Source: Acanthornis magna
Lineage: Eukaryota; Chordata; Aves; Passeriformes; Acanthizidae
Reading direction: 5' to 3'
Length of the DNA: 64,000 nt
Assembly (NCBI GenBank): GCA_036785705.1
Contig: JAWUZG010000051.1
Location: 14,102,501 to 14,166,500 of the forward strand
This document shows positions 49,801 to 59,068 of this stretch, piece after piece; the stretch's first letter is position 1, and the number at the start of each line of letters is the position of its first letter. A model generated the notes under the pieces. The model was not told the DNA's origin and searched no databases. It was given only the letters and a program-made list of their open reading frames with translations. The position numbers and the translations under genes are program-made.

Positions 49801-52800
49801 GGTATTTTATCTCCTAACAGCATCTGATTAATGAGGCGGAACATTCCATGAAAAGTGGAAAAAAATACAGCACTGTGTGCCACAGAGTTGTGGTCTAGTT
49901 GCTATAAGCATCATTTTGTTTATGACTCATTGTGATGACTTTCATATGGGAGTAGAATTAGAATTGTACTTCCACCTTTTACTGGCATTTCATGATTTTT
50001 GAGGGTGTCTCTGTCTAACATGAACATTTTCAGAATGTCTTACTTTATTTCCCTGAAGATTTCCTATAAAAAGAAAGCATTGTAAACATTGGAAGGGGTT
50101 ACTTTTGATCTCTGGCATATGGCTGAGTGCTAATTTAACTGTTGATATGAACCTCTGTGTTATTAAGGATCTTTTCTCCAAGGCTGTCTGAATTTGCAGA
50201 GCCATAACAAGCAGCTGCAGGGATGTTGTGTCACACTGTCAATGGGAATGCTGCAGTCATTTCTGTTACTTGCTGTCAGAAAGAATACAGCCAAAGGAGG
50301 GGTAGTTTAGAAGCACAGTGGGGAGACTATTAAAAATGGATATTAAACAGAGGGGGGGGGTGGAAATAAATTATTTTGTATAGTGTTTCATTCATGCTTA
50401 GCAAGGAGCACTCCGTACTTTTCCTCTTGCCAGCCAGAATTTCACTGAAGTAGAATACTGAAACACTGCTAGTGTCAGGTGGGATGTTCTCATTATCCAT
50501 ATATATTTAACTTTTTTTTTAATCCATATTTGCCCACTAGAGGGCTGATTGCATCTTCCCCTTTAATATTTGATGATGTCTGAGGCAGAATGCGAAGCCC
50601 TTAATTAAATGGATCATTTGTTCCCTTGAAAAAGCCTGATACCACACAATATAAAATTCTGAAATGCAGCTTTCTGTTATATTCCAGGGCTTTTTTTAAC
50701 TCATAAGGCTCATGAATTTGTTAATGCTGCATAACATTGCAGCTCTCTCAGGGTTGATGCTAATTAGATGATTAGAAAATGAGTCCTTGCAAGATTTTCA
50801 TTCTAAATGTTGTTTGAAAAACAGTATCAGAATGTCTATAGCTGCTAAATTCAGACAACAGAAGTTGGTTGGTTGGTTTGTTTGTTTGTTTGTTTGTGGT
50901 TTTTGCTTTGATTTTGAGGGGTTTTGGGGGGTTTTGTTACTGTTGTTGAGGCCTGGTTTTGCTAACAGTCAGGTTTTTCACTGTTATGTGAGTGCCAGGG
51001 AGGTTTTGAGACAACTTACTTATAATTTTATTTTGAAAATAGAAAAGGGCATGCAGTCTGTTTCTCTTCATTAATGTTTATTTTAGAGAATTTCTAACCT
51101 GAAGGCAGATACCTGGCAAAGCAAGTAAGTAAAGGAAAGGGTGTTCAGAAGTTATGGAAGATAAAGTAGATGACTTTATGGCACTATAGATTTAATGCAT
51201 GGGACTGCTTAGACTTGATAGCATGGTAAAGTTCATTAATTTTTCAGAACAGAATAGACTATTTAAAATATAGAGTCCTGTGTACAGCACAGAAGAGATT
51301 AGTGCCCAGCATTTTCTTTAAACTAGAGCAAAACCCGTAGAAGGGTATTTCTCTCAGAAAGGTAGCTGGGATCTCAGAATATTGATTGTAGGGGCCAAGT
51401 GATTGATACCAATCTGTAGCCTCCAAGCGCTCTTCAAAAGATGCATTATTCTCATGGTTGGAAAAGGCCTTTTTCCTTTTGGGTTTTTTTAACTTCTAGT
51501 GTCAGTTGTTGCTTCTCATTATAACTTTTTTTGCTCATAAAATAAGCCCCTAGTAACTGATACTTTTCTTTAGTGTAGATTTATTGGTATTGACCAGGTT
51601 TTTTTGGTGTTGACCAAATTATCTTTTAAGCTTTGCTCCAAACGTAGAGCGACTAGAGTCAGTGAATCTTTCCCGCAAAGCAAATTTTCCACATGCCATC
51701 ATTCTTTAAGTTTGCTGAGCCTGTGTGAGTTTTTGAGCAATTGTTGACTACAAGGACTTCAGAATTAGACATACTATTGGCAAGAACAGTTGCTCCACTC
51801 CTGTTTACAAAAAGGATACCTGCTATTCCCCTTCACTTTGGTGAGCTATATTAGCACAGCGTTGCACTGGGAGCTTGTTCTCAATTGAACGGTTCCTTAT
51901 CAGAGGGCTGATGTTGTGGAACGGGGCTCAATTGAGAGTAATGGAAGTCAGCATCTGCTGAGAAGGAGCTTGCTAAAAGTCAAGCATGGGATTATGCTGT
52001 AATTGCTTGCATTAGCAGGGAACTGGACTTGGTAACTCAAAGATATTTTTCAGTTCAGTATTCACCTCAAAGTTATTCTTAACGTTGGTGCTTTCAAGGA
52101 TACGGAGTCCTCATCCTGTAAGTATGACTTGATTGCTGCCGAATACATATGCTGTATTCAAGTCTAGCATTTCAGGAAGTCTGGAACAAACTGTGCAAGT
52201 TGAGATAATTTGGTTTGTAAACCAAGAGGTACTTTTTTAAAAAGATGGTTCTGATGTTCCTTTTTACTCCTTATATCTTTAATAGGCATAGGGATAGAGA
52301 GCCAAATTGCTTCTGTTCGTTGGTTCCAGAAGGGATTGGTGTGTGTGTGTGAGGAGGGATTTATGTAAGGATGTACTTAGTTTGCGTGTTCTGTTAGGGC
52401 TTGCAATTAAAATGGATTAAGAGAAAGATGAAGGTAGGACACGTGGGAACAACTGTTAGAGATGATAATGAATGTAAAAGAGCAAAGGTGGAGAGGAGGG
52501 AAATGTTATGACAGGTGTGTGTTTGAGTGCTTGCTAGGGAGGCATGGCTTCCAGCTAAATGGTTTGGAATCAAGCTGTGGCTTGGAAGGGCCTGTGGAAG
52601 TTAAGGTAGGTGCTGGATAAATACTGCTTACATGACATATGCTAATCGGACTGCACATGTCATAAAGCTTCTGCCTCCAACAGAGTCACAACTGTAGATG
52701 TAATGAAGTATCCTCCAGAGAGGAGATGGATATGGGGAAGAGTCGGATCAGCTCTCTGTGGCTTGTAATACCTGCAGAGACTTCTGTTGCTGAGCAGTTT

Positions 52801-55800
52801 TGTAAATACTATAAAACTCAAGGAAATTCCCAGACAAAAAGACTGTGAAGGCTGAATTCATGTTAACCAGACTTCCTCTGGATGGCATTTCTTCTCTTCA
52901 ATGTAACCCTGGAAGTTAAATGTGTGGGTTCCATTTTGTCTTTAATGCAAATGAAAAACCTAAATTCAGATAAACCTTAACTCTGTGTCTTGGCTGACAC
53001 ATATTTGGGGGGGAGGGGGAAATAAGTTCAGTAACTTGGATGCAGCTTCTGTCTCTCTGTCAAATTATCAACCACAAAAGCTTTTACCATCTTGAATTGT
53101 AAAACAGTACGAGCTTCTCTTAACAGCCTGGTGTCGTGGTGGAGGAACAGTTTTTAACAGCAGCATCCACAGCAGAGCGATGCCAACTGCTTCTTCTTGT
53201 TCAGAGTCTGTGTGTTAACAAATACATTTCTGATCATTACGGGAACAGATGGATCCAAACGCCCAGACAAAACATTTTGCATCACATCAGTAAGACTGAA
53301 ATGATGAAAGCCCACTAGACCAATGAAATACCACATTTGATATCCAGAGTATCTTTGTGACACCCACTAGGAAAGCAGCACTGCTGTTATTTTCAGCATT
53401 TTGTATCCTAAATATTTGAGTGTCGTCTCCAAAAATGGGAACAGTTGAGTGGATTTGGCCATAACTGCTCTCACAAACCTCACAGTACATAGAATTAACT
53501 TCTGATATGAACTGTAACCTGGGATTTCCAGGTTTTCCAAGGGTTTTTTTGACCAAAATAAATCATAGATGAACAAAGTGGGGGTTTTGTCTGGGAATTA
53601 TTCCTGTCCTCTTAGGATTGCTGTTGGAAAATTTCCAAAGTGCTGCCCTGTCTCTCTTGCAAGCCAATTGGTTTCTTGCAAGCCCGTTACTTGTCTGGCT
53701 GTGAGGTATTGTTTGGTCTGTTATGCCAGTTCCCACCTTAAATTTGTCCCCCTGGGACTGGCGCACTCGCAGCCAAGCAGTGTCCCAGGTGAAACCTCCG
53801 CAGTACCACATAGCGGGAACTTGCCCCTTCTTCACTCGGTGTGGAAGATCCCTTCCAGTTAGAGTTGATCCATATTGGGGCTTACCCCCACGTGACGCTC
53901 TCTCTTCCCCTCGCCCCGGTCCCAGGTGCCGGATGTGTTCGCTGACCTTCTACTCCAAGTCGGAGATGCAGATCCACTCCAAGTCCCATACGGAGACAAA
54001 GCCACACAAGTGTCCTCACTGCTCCAAGAGCTTCGCCAACAGCTCCTACCTGGCCCAGCACATTCGCATCCACTCGGGGGCCAAGCCCTACACGTGCAGC
54101 TACTGCCAGAAGGCCTTCCGCCAGCTCTCCCACCTGCAGCAGCACACACGGTAAGGGCCAGAGGAGGCTGGGGGCCCTCCGCACTGCATGTTGCTGTCAT
54201 CCCAGCATGCTGTGAGCACCCTCAGTGGGCGACTGCCTGGGGACACCTGGCTGGTTTTAACAGGTTGGTCAGGTCTCGCACACATCAGTCTGGCAGTAGC
54301 GGTATCCAACACATGAGACTTGTCCCTGGCTTTGAGGGGCTGGGTGTGCTCAGGTTAGCACTGCTCAGCCGGAGAGGTGTCAGCAATGGAGTGATGCTTT
54401 CTGACAGGAGGTAGGACTGGTTGTGTCAGTGTGAGAGTAGAGTGGGCATAGGAGGACTGTTCCCTGTCACCCCAGTGTAGTTCAGCCAAACATCTCAAGT
54501 CCAGGCTTGCAGCCCCCCTGCTATTTCAGCCATAGGCTTCCCACACGCAGCTCTGCCAATGCCCCTCAGTCCAAGCTCTATAGTTCCTCTCTCTGGATCC
54601 TCCCCCGGTGCGGACAGACCACGGTCTCTTGAATCCAAGGGGAGCACGGTTTGAGACCAAGAGAGCTCATGCTGTGTTCGGAGTTCCTTCATGTAGCAGA
54701 TAGCGTGGTGCTGTCCCACCCCCTTTGTGCCCTCATTCCATCAGCACTAGCCAGATGGCGGTCATGTCCAACTGCTGCTGCTCCTCCTCCTCTTCGGCAG
54801 GATCCACTCCAAGCTCCACACGGCGATTGTCAAGCCGCACAAGTGTCCTCACTGCTCCAAGAGCTTCGCCAACACATCCTACCTGGCCCAGCACCTCCGC
54901 ATCCACTCGGGGGCCAAGCCCTACACCTGCCGCTACTGCCAGAAGGCCTTCCGCCAGCTCTCCCACCTGCAGCAGCACACACGGTAAGGGCCAGAGGAGG
55001 CTGGGGGCCTGGCCCTGGTCCCCCCGCGCTGCCGGCATGCACCTCTGGAGCACGCGCGCCAAGCATGCGGGGGGCGGGCGGGGAATGCGGCCGGCTGCAC
55101 CCCCAGAAGGAGGTGACCCACCAGAGTGGACGGAGTGGAGGCTGCGCAGGAGACACTGACCACGGCAGGGCTGAGGTGGGCACGTGCTGTCCCTGGGGAT
55201 CCTTGGTCTTGCACCGTGGGCGGCACAGAGAGAGAGAGCGATAGAGAGAGAGGCATTGGCTGTAGGGGATCCCAGCCTGGCACCACGGGGGTTGGACTGA
55301 GTGTGTGGAAGCTGCTCCTGGCATTGCAGGGGGACAGGGACAGATTAACACTGTAGGTAAACTCAGCCCATTACTTAAAAGGAAAAGTGTTGGAGTGTCT
55401 ATCCTCAGAAGGAACAGAGCTGCTTGGTTCATAGTGTGGAAGCAAGAGAACAGACTCGTCTTGGTCATTTGGGACTCCTGAGCTTGGAGCAGGGAGCCTG
55501 CACCTCCAGACCCCTTCCCAATACTTTTTCAGGTAGCTCACATGCTGAGCTGTCCAGGCATTCATAAGCTCTTGCTCCTCAGTACTAGTCACTCTCTGAA
55601 ATCTGCTTGACTGCCTGTCTTCTCCAACTTCTAACTGGACACGGGAGCTGGGCAGAGCTCTCTTTGTCCAGTTAGAACAGCATCTGGAGGCAACATCAGC
55701 GCTCTTCACAGCAGCAGGCCCTGGGCAGTATGCCCTGTCTGCCTGCTCACTGCCTCCCATTTGTGCTCTTCCTCCTCAACAGTATCCACACCGGGGACCG

Positions 55801-57317
55801 ACCCTACAAATGTGCTCACCCTGGGTGTGAAAAGGCTTTCACCCAGCTTTCCAACTTGCAGGTAAGGAGCTGGGTGTGTCCTGCTCGCCAGCAGGGGTGG
55901 TAAGGGTGCCATTGGTAGAGGAGATGGAAGAATTGGGGCAGCTGGGAGGAGAGTAAAAGAATACAGAAAGCTATTGAAGCCCTGGGCAGGGAGGAGATTC
56001 CTGAGTTCTGTGGCACTAGTGTCCCAAAGAAGTTGCATAAACAGTTGCATCCTGTAAAATTGTGAACTTGACTTGAAAGCAGTGAGACCTTAGTAAAATT
56101 CCTCCCTTCTGTTTTGCAGTTTTCTAACTTAGCTGGGGCAAAACTTTTGCAAAATGTTACACCAAATAAAATCTGGGTATAAATAAAGTCTGGATATCTG
56201 GATGGGGTTTTTTTTTTGTTTGTTTTACAATTAAATGGAAGGGATAAAGGTAGGGATGTAGGGAGGCAGAGGTGGTGTGTCCTTCTGCAGTAGCCTGGAG
56301 GAGGGGACTGTAGAGTGTGCCAAATAGCAAAGAGCTGTAAACACCTGCAAGTAGTTAAAGCAAATCCTTCCCTTAAGATATTAGATGCAGGGAGCAGATG
56401 TGATGGGGGGCAAAAAAGGAGAGACCGGGAAGAGGCTCATAGAAACTGAGAAGATGGGGGGTGTGGAGCATTAGGAGTCTCCGCTCTTCAAACTCCTAGT
56501 ATTCCTGAGAAGAAAGGGCATGTGTGGGGAAGGTGTGGTGGGCTGGAGGGAGAAGTTCTGTCCCCTTTGCTAGGAGCCAGGTGTACCTTCCTCAGCAGCC
56601 TGGGAAGCTTGTTCACCTGGCTGGGAGTATCTGAGGTAAAGCCATCTCCACTATTAATGCTCGCTTCCTTCCTCACACTTGCTTTCTCTTTCCTCCCCAC
56701 TGCTGCTTCCCCCCAGTCCCACAGACGGCAGCACAACAAAGACAAACCTTTCAAGTGCCACAACTGCCACCGTGCGTACACGGATGCTGCCTCGTTGGAG
56801 GTACACCTGGCCACACACACGGTGAAACACGCCAAGGTCTATTCCTGCTCCATCTGCAGCCGGGCCTACACCTCGGTGAGTGTTTGCTGACCCTGGGGGA
56901 TAGCAGAAGTGGACAGACTTCCGAGGGAGCAATTCCTCTAGATCCAATGGGAGGAGTCCCCTGAGTTGCCATGTCCCTCCCTGTTGGCTTTGGATTTTGC
57001 AAGCGTCGTTCCCTCCTCTCACGCGGTTCTTCCCGTTGCAGGAGACGTACCTGATGAAGCACATGCGGAAACACAACATCCCTGACCCACAGCAGCAGGT
57101 GGTTCAGGCACAAGCCCAGGCCTCGCAGCAGCAGCAGCACTTCCAGCCGCAGGGTGGGGGGGCAGCAGGGGGCCCTTCTGGAGACACTAACCAACCCAAC
57201 CCTCCCCCCCAGTGCTCCTTTGACCTGACTCCTTACAAGACTTCAGAGCATCACAAGGACATCTGCCTCACTGTCAGCACCAGCGCCATCCAAGTGGAGC
57301 ACCTCTCCAGCTCCTAG
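40829..57317 (+). CDS. ZNF384: Zinc finger protein 384 (CIZ/NMP4), eight coding exons
   Basis: This nuclear C2H2 zinc-finger factor binds homopolymeric dA:dT DNA and interacts with p130Cas; it regulates matrix and bone genes. Coding exons are 40829-40894, 41038-41278, 41604-41925, 53926-54150, 54801-54983, 55783-55861, 56717-56875 and 57042-57317. All junctions are GT-AG and in phase, giving 516 residues. The N-terminus (MEESHFNSSPYFWP) and Ser/Thr/Pro-rich region match mammalian ZNF384. A basic nuclear-localisation stretch PRGRKKKR lies at 172-179, followed by an acidic patch. Eight C2H2 fingers run about 211-231, 239-259, 267-287, 300-320, 328-348, 356-378 (CX4C), 386-406 and 416-436. A Gln/Ala-rich stretch and a conserved tail ending IQVEHLSSS follow. 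The mammalian protein can be longer, mainly through larger Gln/Ala tracts. Fingers 2-3 and 4-5 are near-identical pairs. Confidence 0.97.
41038..41278 (+). CDS. ZNF384: ZNF384 coding exon 2
   Basis: The acceptor is cctgtttag before 41038 and the donor is cagcag|gtaggc. It encodes residues 23-102 and the first base of Gly103, starting IENTMFINKMKEQLL. The conserved block TPHSQAPVTQNITVVPV is included. Confidence 0.95.
41604..41925 (+). CDS. ZNF384: ZNF384 coding exon 3 (nuclear-localisation signal)
   Basis: The acceptor is tttgtttgcag before 41604 and the donor is tacag|gtgggg. It encodes residues 103-209, including GLVITSPSGSLVTT, the basic PRGRKKKR stretch and the acidic linker. It ends two bases into Arg210, just before the first finger. 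Confidence 0.95.
44054..44070. repeat. T17 homopolymer
   Basis: Seventeen consecutive T on the + strand within the ZNF384 intron. Confidence 0.85.
48420..49080 (+). mobile_element. Ancient CR1 LINE fragment in ZNF384 intron
   Basis: Stretches such as 'tgttcaatgatttggaggtc', 'catcctggaaagcaatgact', 'gtgaaaaagactttt' and 'ctcccagtgcgagaccatga' followed by 'caaaaaaggtt' follow the order of the sense strand after the CR1 catalytic motifs. It is heavily decayed with no open frame, and limits are approximate. Confidence 0.5.
50864..50898. repeat. (TTGG)n/(TTTG)n microsatellite
   Basis: TTGG units pass into about seven TTTG units. Confidence 0.85.
53926..54150 (+). CDS. ZNF384: ZNF384 coding exon 4 (fingers 1-3)
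   Basis: The acceptor is cggtcccag before 53926 and the donor is acacg|gtaagg. It encodes residues 210-284 and part of Arg285: finger 1 (CRMC...HSKSH), finger 2 and most of finger 3. Its last 152 bases and the first 26 intron bases are near-identical to the end of the next exon. Confidence 0.96.
53971..55009. repeat. Duplicated finger-exon segment (53971-54176 and 54801-55009)
   Basis: From the AAG at 53999 and at 54832, both copies run 152 bases to the exon end with 7 differences by my count, no gaps, and then 26 identical intron bases. The 5' parts (gatccactccaag...) are more diverged and differ by 3 bases in length. Similarity fades after 54176 and 55009. Confidence 0.93.
54801..54983 (+). 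CDS. ZNF384: ZNF384 coding exon 5 (fingers 4-5, possibly skippable)
   Basis: The acceptor is tcttcggcag before 54801 and the donor is acacg|gtaagg. It is 183 bases (61 codons) long, so skipping preserves the frame and would remove a finger pair. Mammalian ZNF384 has a 61-residue isoform difference that fits such an exon. It encodes residues 285-346 in part, and is a near copy of the end of exon 4. Confidence 0.95.
55783..55861 (+). CDS. ZNF384: ZNF384 coding exon 6 (finger 6)
   Basis: The acceptor is cctcctcaacag before 55783 and the donor is ttgcag|gtaagg. It completes Arg346 and encodes IHTGDRPYKCAHPGCEKAF through Gln372, covering most of the CX4C finger. It ends in phase 0. Confidence 0.95.
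56717..56875 (+). CDS. ZNF384: ZNF384 coding exon 7 (finger 7 and part of 8)
   Basis: The acceptor is ttccccccag before 56717 and the donor is acctcg|gtgagt. It encodes residues 373-425: the histidines of finger 6, all of finger 7 and the cysteines of finger 8. Both ends are in phase 0. Confidence 0.95.
57042..57317 (+). CDS. ZNF384: ZNF384 coding exon 8 (finger 8 end, Gln-rich tail, stop)
   Basis: The acceptor is ttcccgttgcag before 57042. It encodes residues 426-516: the histidines of finger 8, the Gln/Ala-rich stretch with only a four-Gln run, a Gly/Pro linker, and the conserved CSFDLTPYKTSEHHKDIC and IQVEHLSSS ends. The TAG stop is at 57315-57317. Confidence 0.95.
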   Translation, partial: ETYLMKHMRKHNIPDPQQQVVQAQAQASQQQQHFQPQGGGAAGGPSGDTNQPNPPPQCSFDLTPYKTSEHHKDICLTVSTSAIQVEHLSSS

Positions 57318-57344
57318 AGAGACCTCAACCCAGGGAGCAGAACG

Positions 57345-57600
57345 CCTCTTGTGCATAGCCTGTGCCAGGAGCACCGCTTGTGCAGCGGCCCTCCTCGTGC
57401 AACAGTTTCTGGCCTCTCCTCCTGCAACAGCCTCTTCTGGCCGTGTAACCTTGTTCATGGCAGCCCCTTGAACAACAGCCTGTCTCAAGGGGGTGCTCCT
57501 TCTGTGCAACAGCCTGCCTGGTAGGAGGATGCTTCCTTGTGCAAGAGCCCCTTTCCTGTGCTGGGATCACTTCCTCACGCAAGAGCCCCTCCTTTGAAAC
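57345..57600 (+). repeat. Degenerate GTGCAACAGCC motif array in the 3'UTR
   Basis: Variants of TTGTGCAACAGCC recur about every 25-30 bases: cttgtgcatagcc, cttgtgcagcggcc, ctcgtgcaacag, cctgcaacagcc, ttgaacaacagcc, ctgtgcaacagcc, cttgtgcaagagcc and cacgcaagagcc. Confidence 0.7.
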
Positions 57601-58360
57601 CCAAAGAAAGGCCCCTGTTTTGCCTTCTCTCTCACTGTAGGATGCGTACGAAGCAGGGTTGCGTGCTGAGACACGCATGGTGGATGGGATGGAGAGATGG
57701 CCCTGGTATGTACAGGGGCTTGGACATGTTTTTAGCAGGCCACAGAATAATGTGGCAGGGTTCACAGCTGGATGGGGTTCTTTGAGGATTGCCTTGAGTG
57801 TCTAAGAGAGAAATATCCATTCCTGTCCCTCCAGCTTGTGAAAGGGAGGAGGGGTTGCTTGTCCTGCCCCAAGGACTGCATAGGAGAAACCTTCTCCCCA
57901 GTGGAAGGTGAGACCAGTGGAGGGGGGAGAGGTGAGGCATGTTCTCTGGGACGGACAGGTGCCTACACTGCCCAAGGGCTGTGGAGTATTGCATTCTTTC
58001 TCCTCCCCTGGTGGAGTGCAATAGAGAGGAGTCTGTCTGAACTGGCTACTGCCTCTCTCTCCCAGCTGTCTGAGCAGCACGATGGCCCCGTAGGAATGTG
58101 GGTTCCTGCTCATTGCTCTTCCTGCCTGTTGTGGATGATATCCTAGCAGCTTGTACTCCTCCTCCTCTCCCTCCTGCTTTTCTCCCCACCTCCTCAGAAA
58201 AACCTGCAGGCATCAACAACAAACCAAAAAGCAACTGGAGGGAGGGTAAGAGACTGCCAAAATAATCATCACCCTTCTCTCTACTCCCTTTCCTGAAAGG
58301 CGGAACGACAGCAGTTCCGACACTCACGTACCTGTCCTGCCCCCAGTTTCCCAAAGGGAA

Positions 58361-58402
58361 AGAGGAGGAGGAGAAGGAGGAGGAGGAGGAGGAGGAGAAG
58401 GA
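58361..58402. repeat. (GAG)n purine microsatellite
   Basis: Interrupted GAG/GAA repeat in the ZNF384 3'UTR. Confidence 0.9.
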
Positions 58403-58642
58403 ATAGACCAGTCTTTTCAAGGAGCTGGCAGGAGGCAGGGAAAGGCTAGCTTCTCCTGCTCATCTCCTGCCATAGTGCTCTCCCAGGCTCCCTCTTGCCA
58501 AGACGGGCTGGACTCACATGGCAGTGGTGGCCTCTTCTGGACCCTGGTCATGGGAGAGAATCCCCAAAAGGTGGACAGTGGAGAGAAGGGGATGAAGATC
58601 CCCACAGAGAGACCAATCTAATGAGAAGGGGGAGCCAACAAG

Positions 58643-58648
58643 AATAAA
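58643..58648 (+). terminator. ZNF384 proximal poly(A) signal candidate
   Basis: AATAAA lies in 'caacaagaataaactgaagg'. A TA repeat follows 19 bases later. It could give a shorter 3'UTR. Confidence 0.45.
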
Positions 58649-58666
58649 CTGAAGGCCCCTTGAATT

Positions 58667-58686
58667 TATATATATATATATATATA
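58667..58686. repeat. (TA)10 microsatellite
   Basis: Ten TA units lie in the ZNF384 3'UTR. Confidence 0.9.
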
Positions 58687-58832
58687 AATATCTATTCCCC
58701 ATCCCTGGCCCGCTCTGTCCTTGCTGTAACTGTTTCTATCTCTGTGTTTATAAAACGCATTATCCTGGAGAATTTTTATTTTCAATCTTCGTTTGTTTTT
58801 CCCTTTCTCTTCGTCTTCAATTCTTCTTCCTC

Positions 58833-58857
58833 TTTTTTTTTTTTTTTTTTTTTTTTT
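58833..58857. repeat. T25 homopolymer
   Basis: Twenty-five consecutive T lie between the two candidate poly(A) signals of ZNF384. Confidence 0.9.
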
Positions 58858-59062
58858 AATTGGTCCACATGACTGCTAGTCTTGTGTGTTACTTGTTAGT
58901 TTCTTTGGATCATGGAGGCTGACTTGGAAGAGAATGAGAAGGCAAGGGAAAAAGCATGTGTTGTTGGGTTTTAAAATCACCCACCCAAAGCCTATAGAAT
59001 CCCAGACTTCTGTATGAACAACCAATAGGGGCTTTTTTTTTTTTTAAACCACCCTGTATAGA

Positions 59063-59068
59063 AATAAA
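59063..59068 (+). terminator. ZNF384 distal poly(A) signal candidate
   Basis: AATAAA lies in 'gtatagaaataaattggtgt', with a G/T-rich downstream element (aaggtgctgctg). It is the best candidate for the main transcript end, near 59085. Confidence 0.6.

Larger units (their letters stand above)
41926..53925 (+). other. ZNF384 12-kb intron
   Basis: This large AT-rich intron lies between the regulatory N-terminal exons and the finger exons. I see no coding exon in it. It holds a T17 run (44054-44070), an old CR1 fragment (about 48420-49080) and a TTTG-repeat tract (50864-50898). Some open frames occur but lack domains. Confidence 0.6.

Noticed and set aside
53859..55468. Long minus-strand frames opposite the ZNF384 finger exons
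   Set aside because: They are shadows of the finger coding sequence. The duplication makes them look repeated and long.
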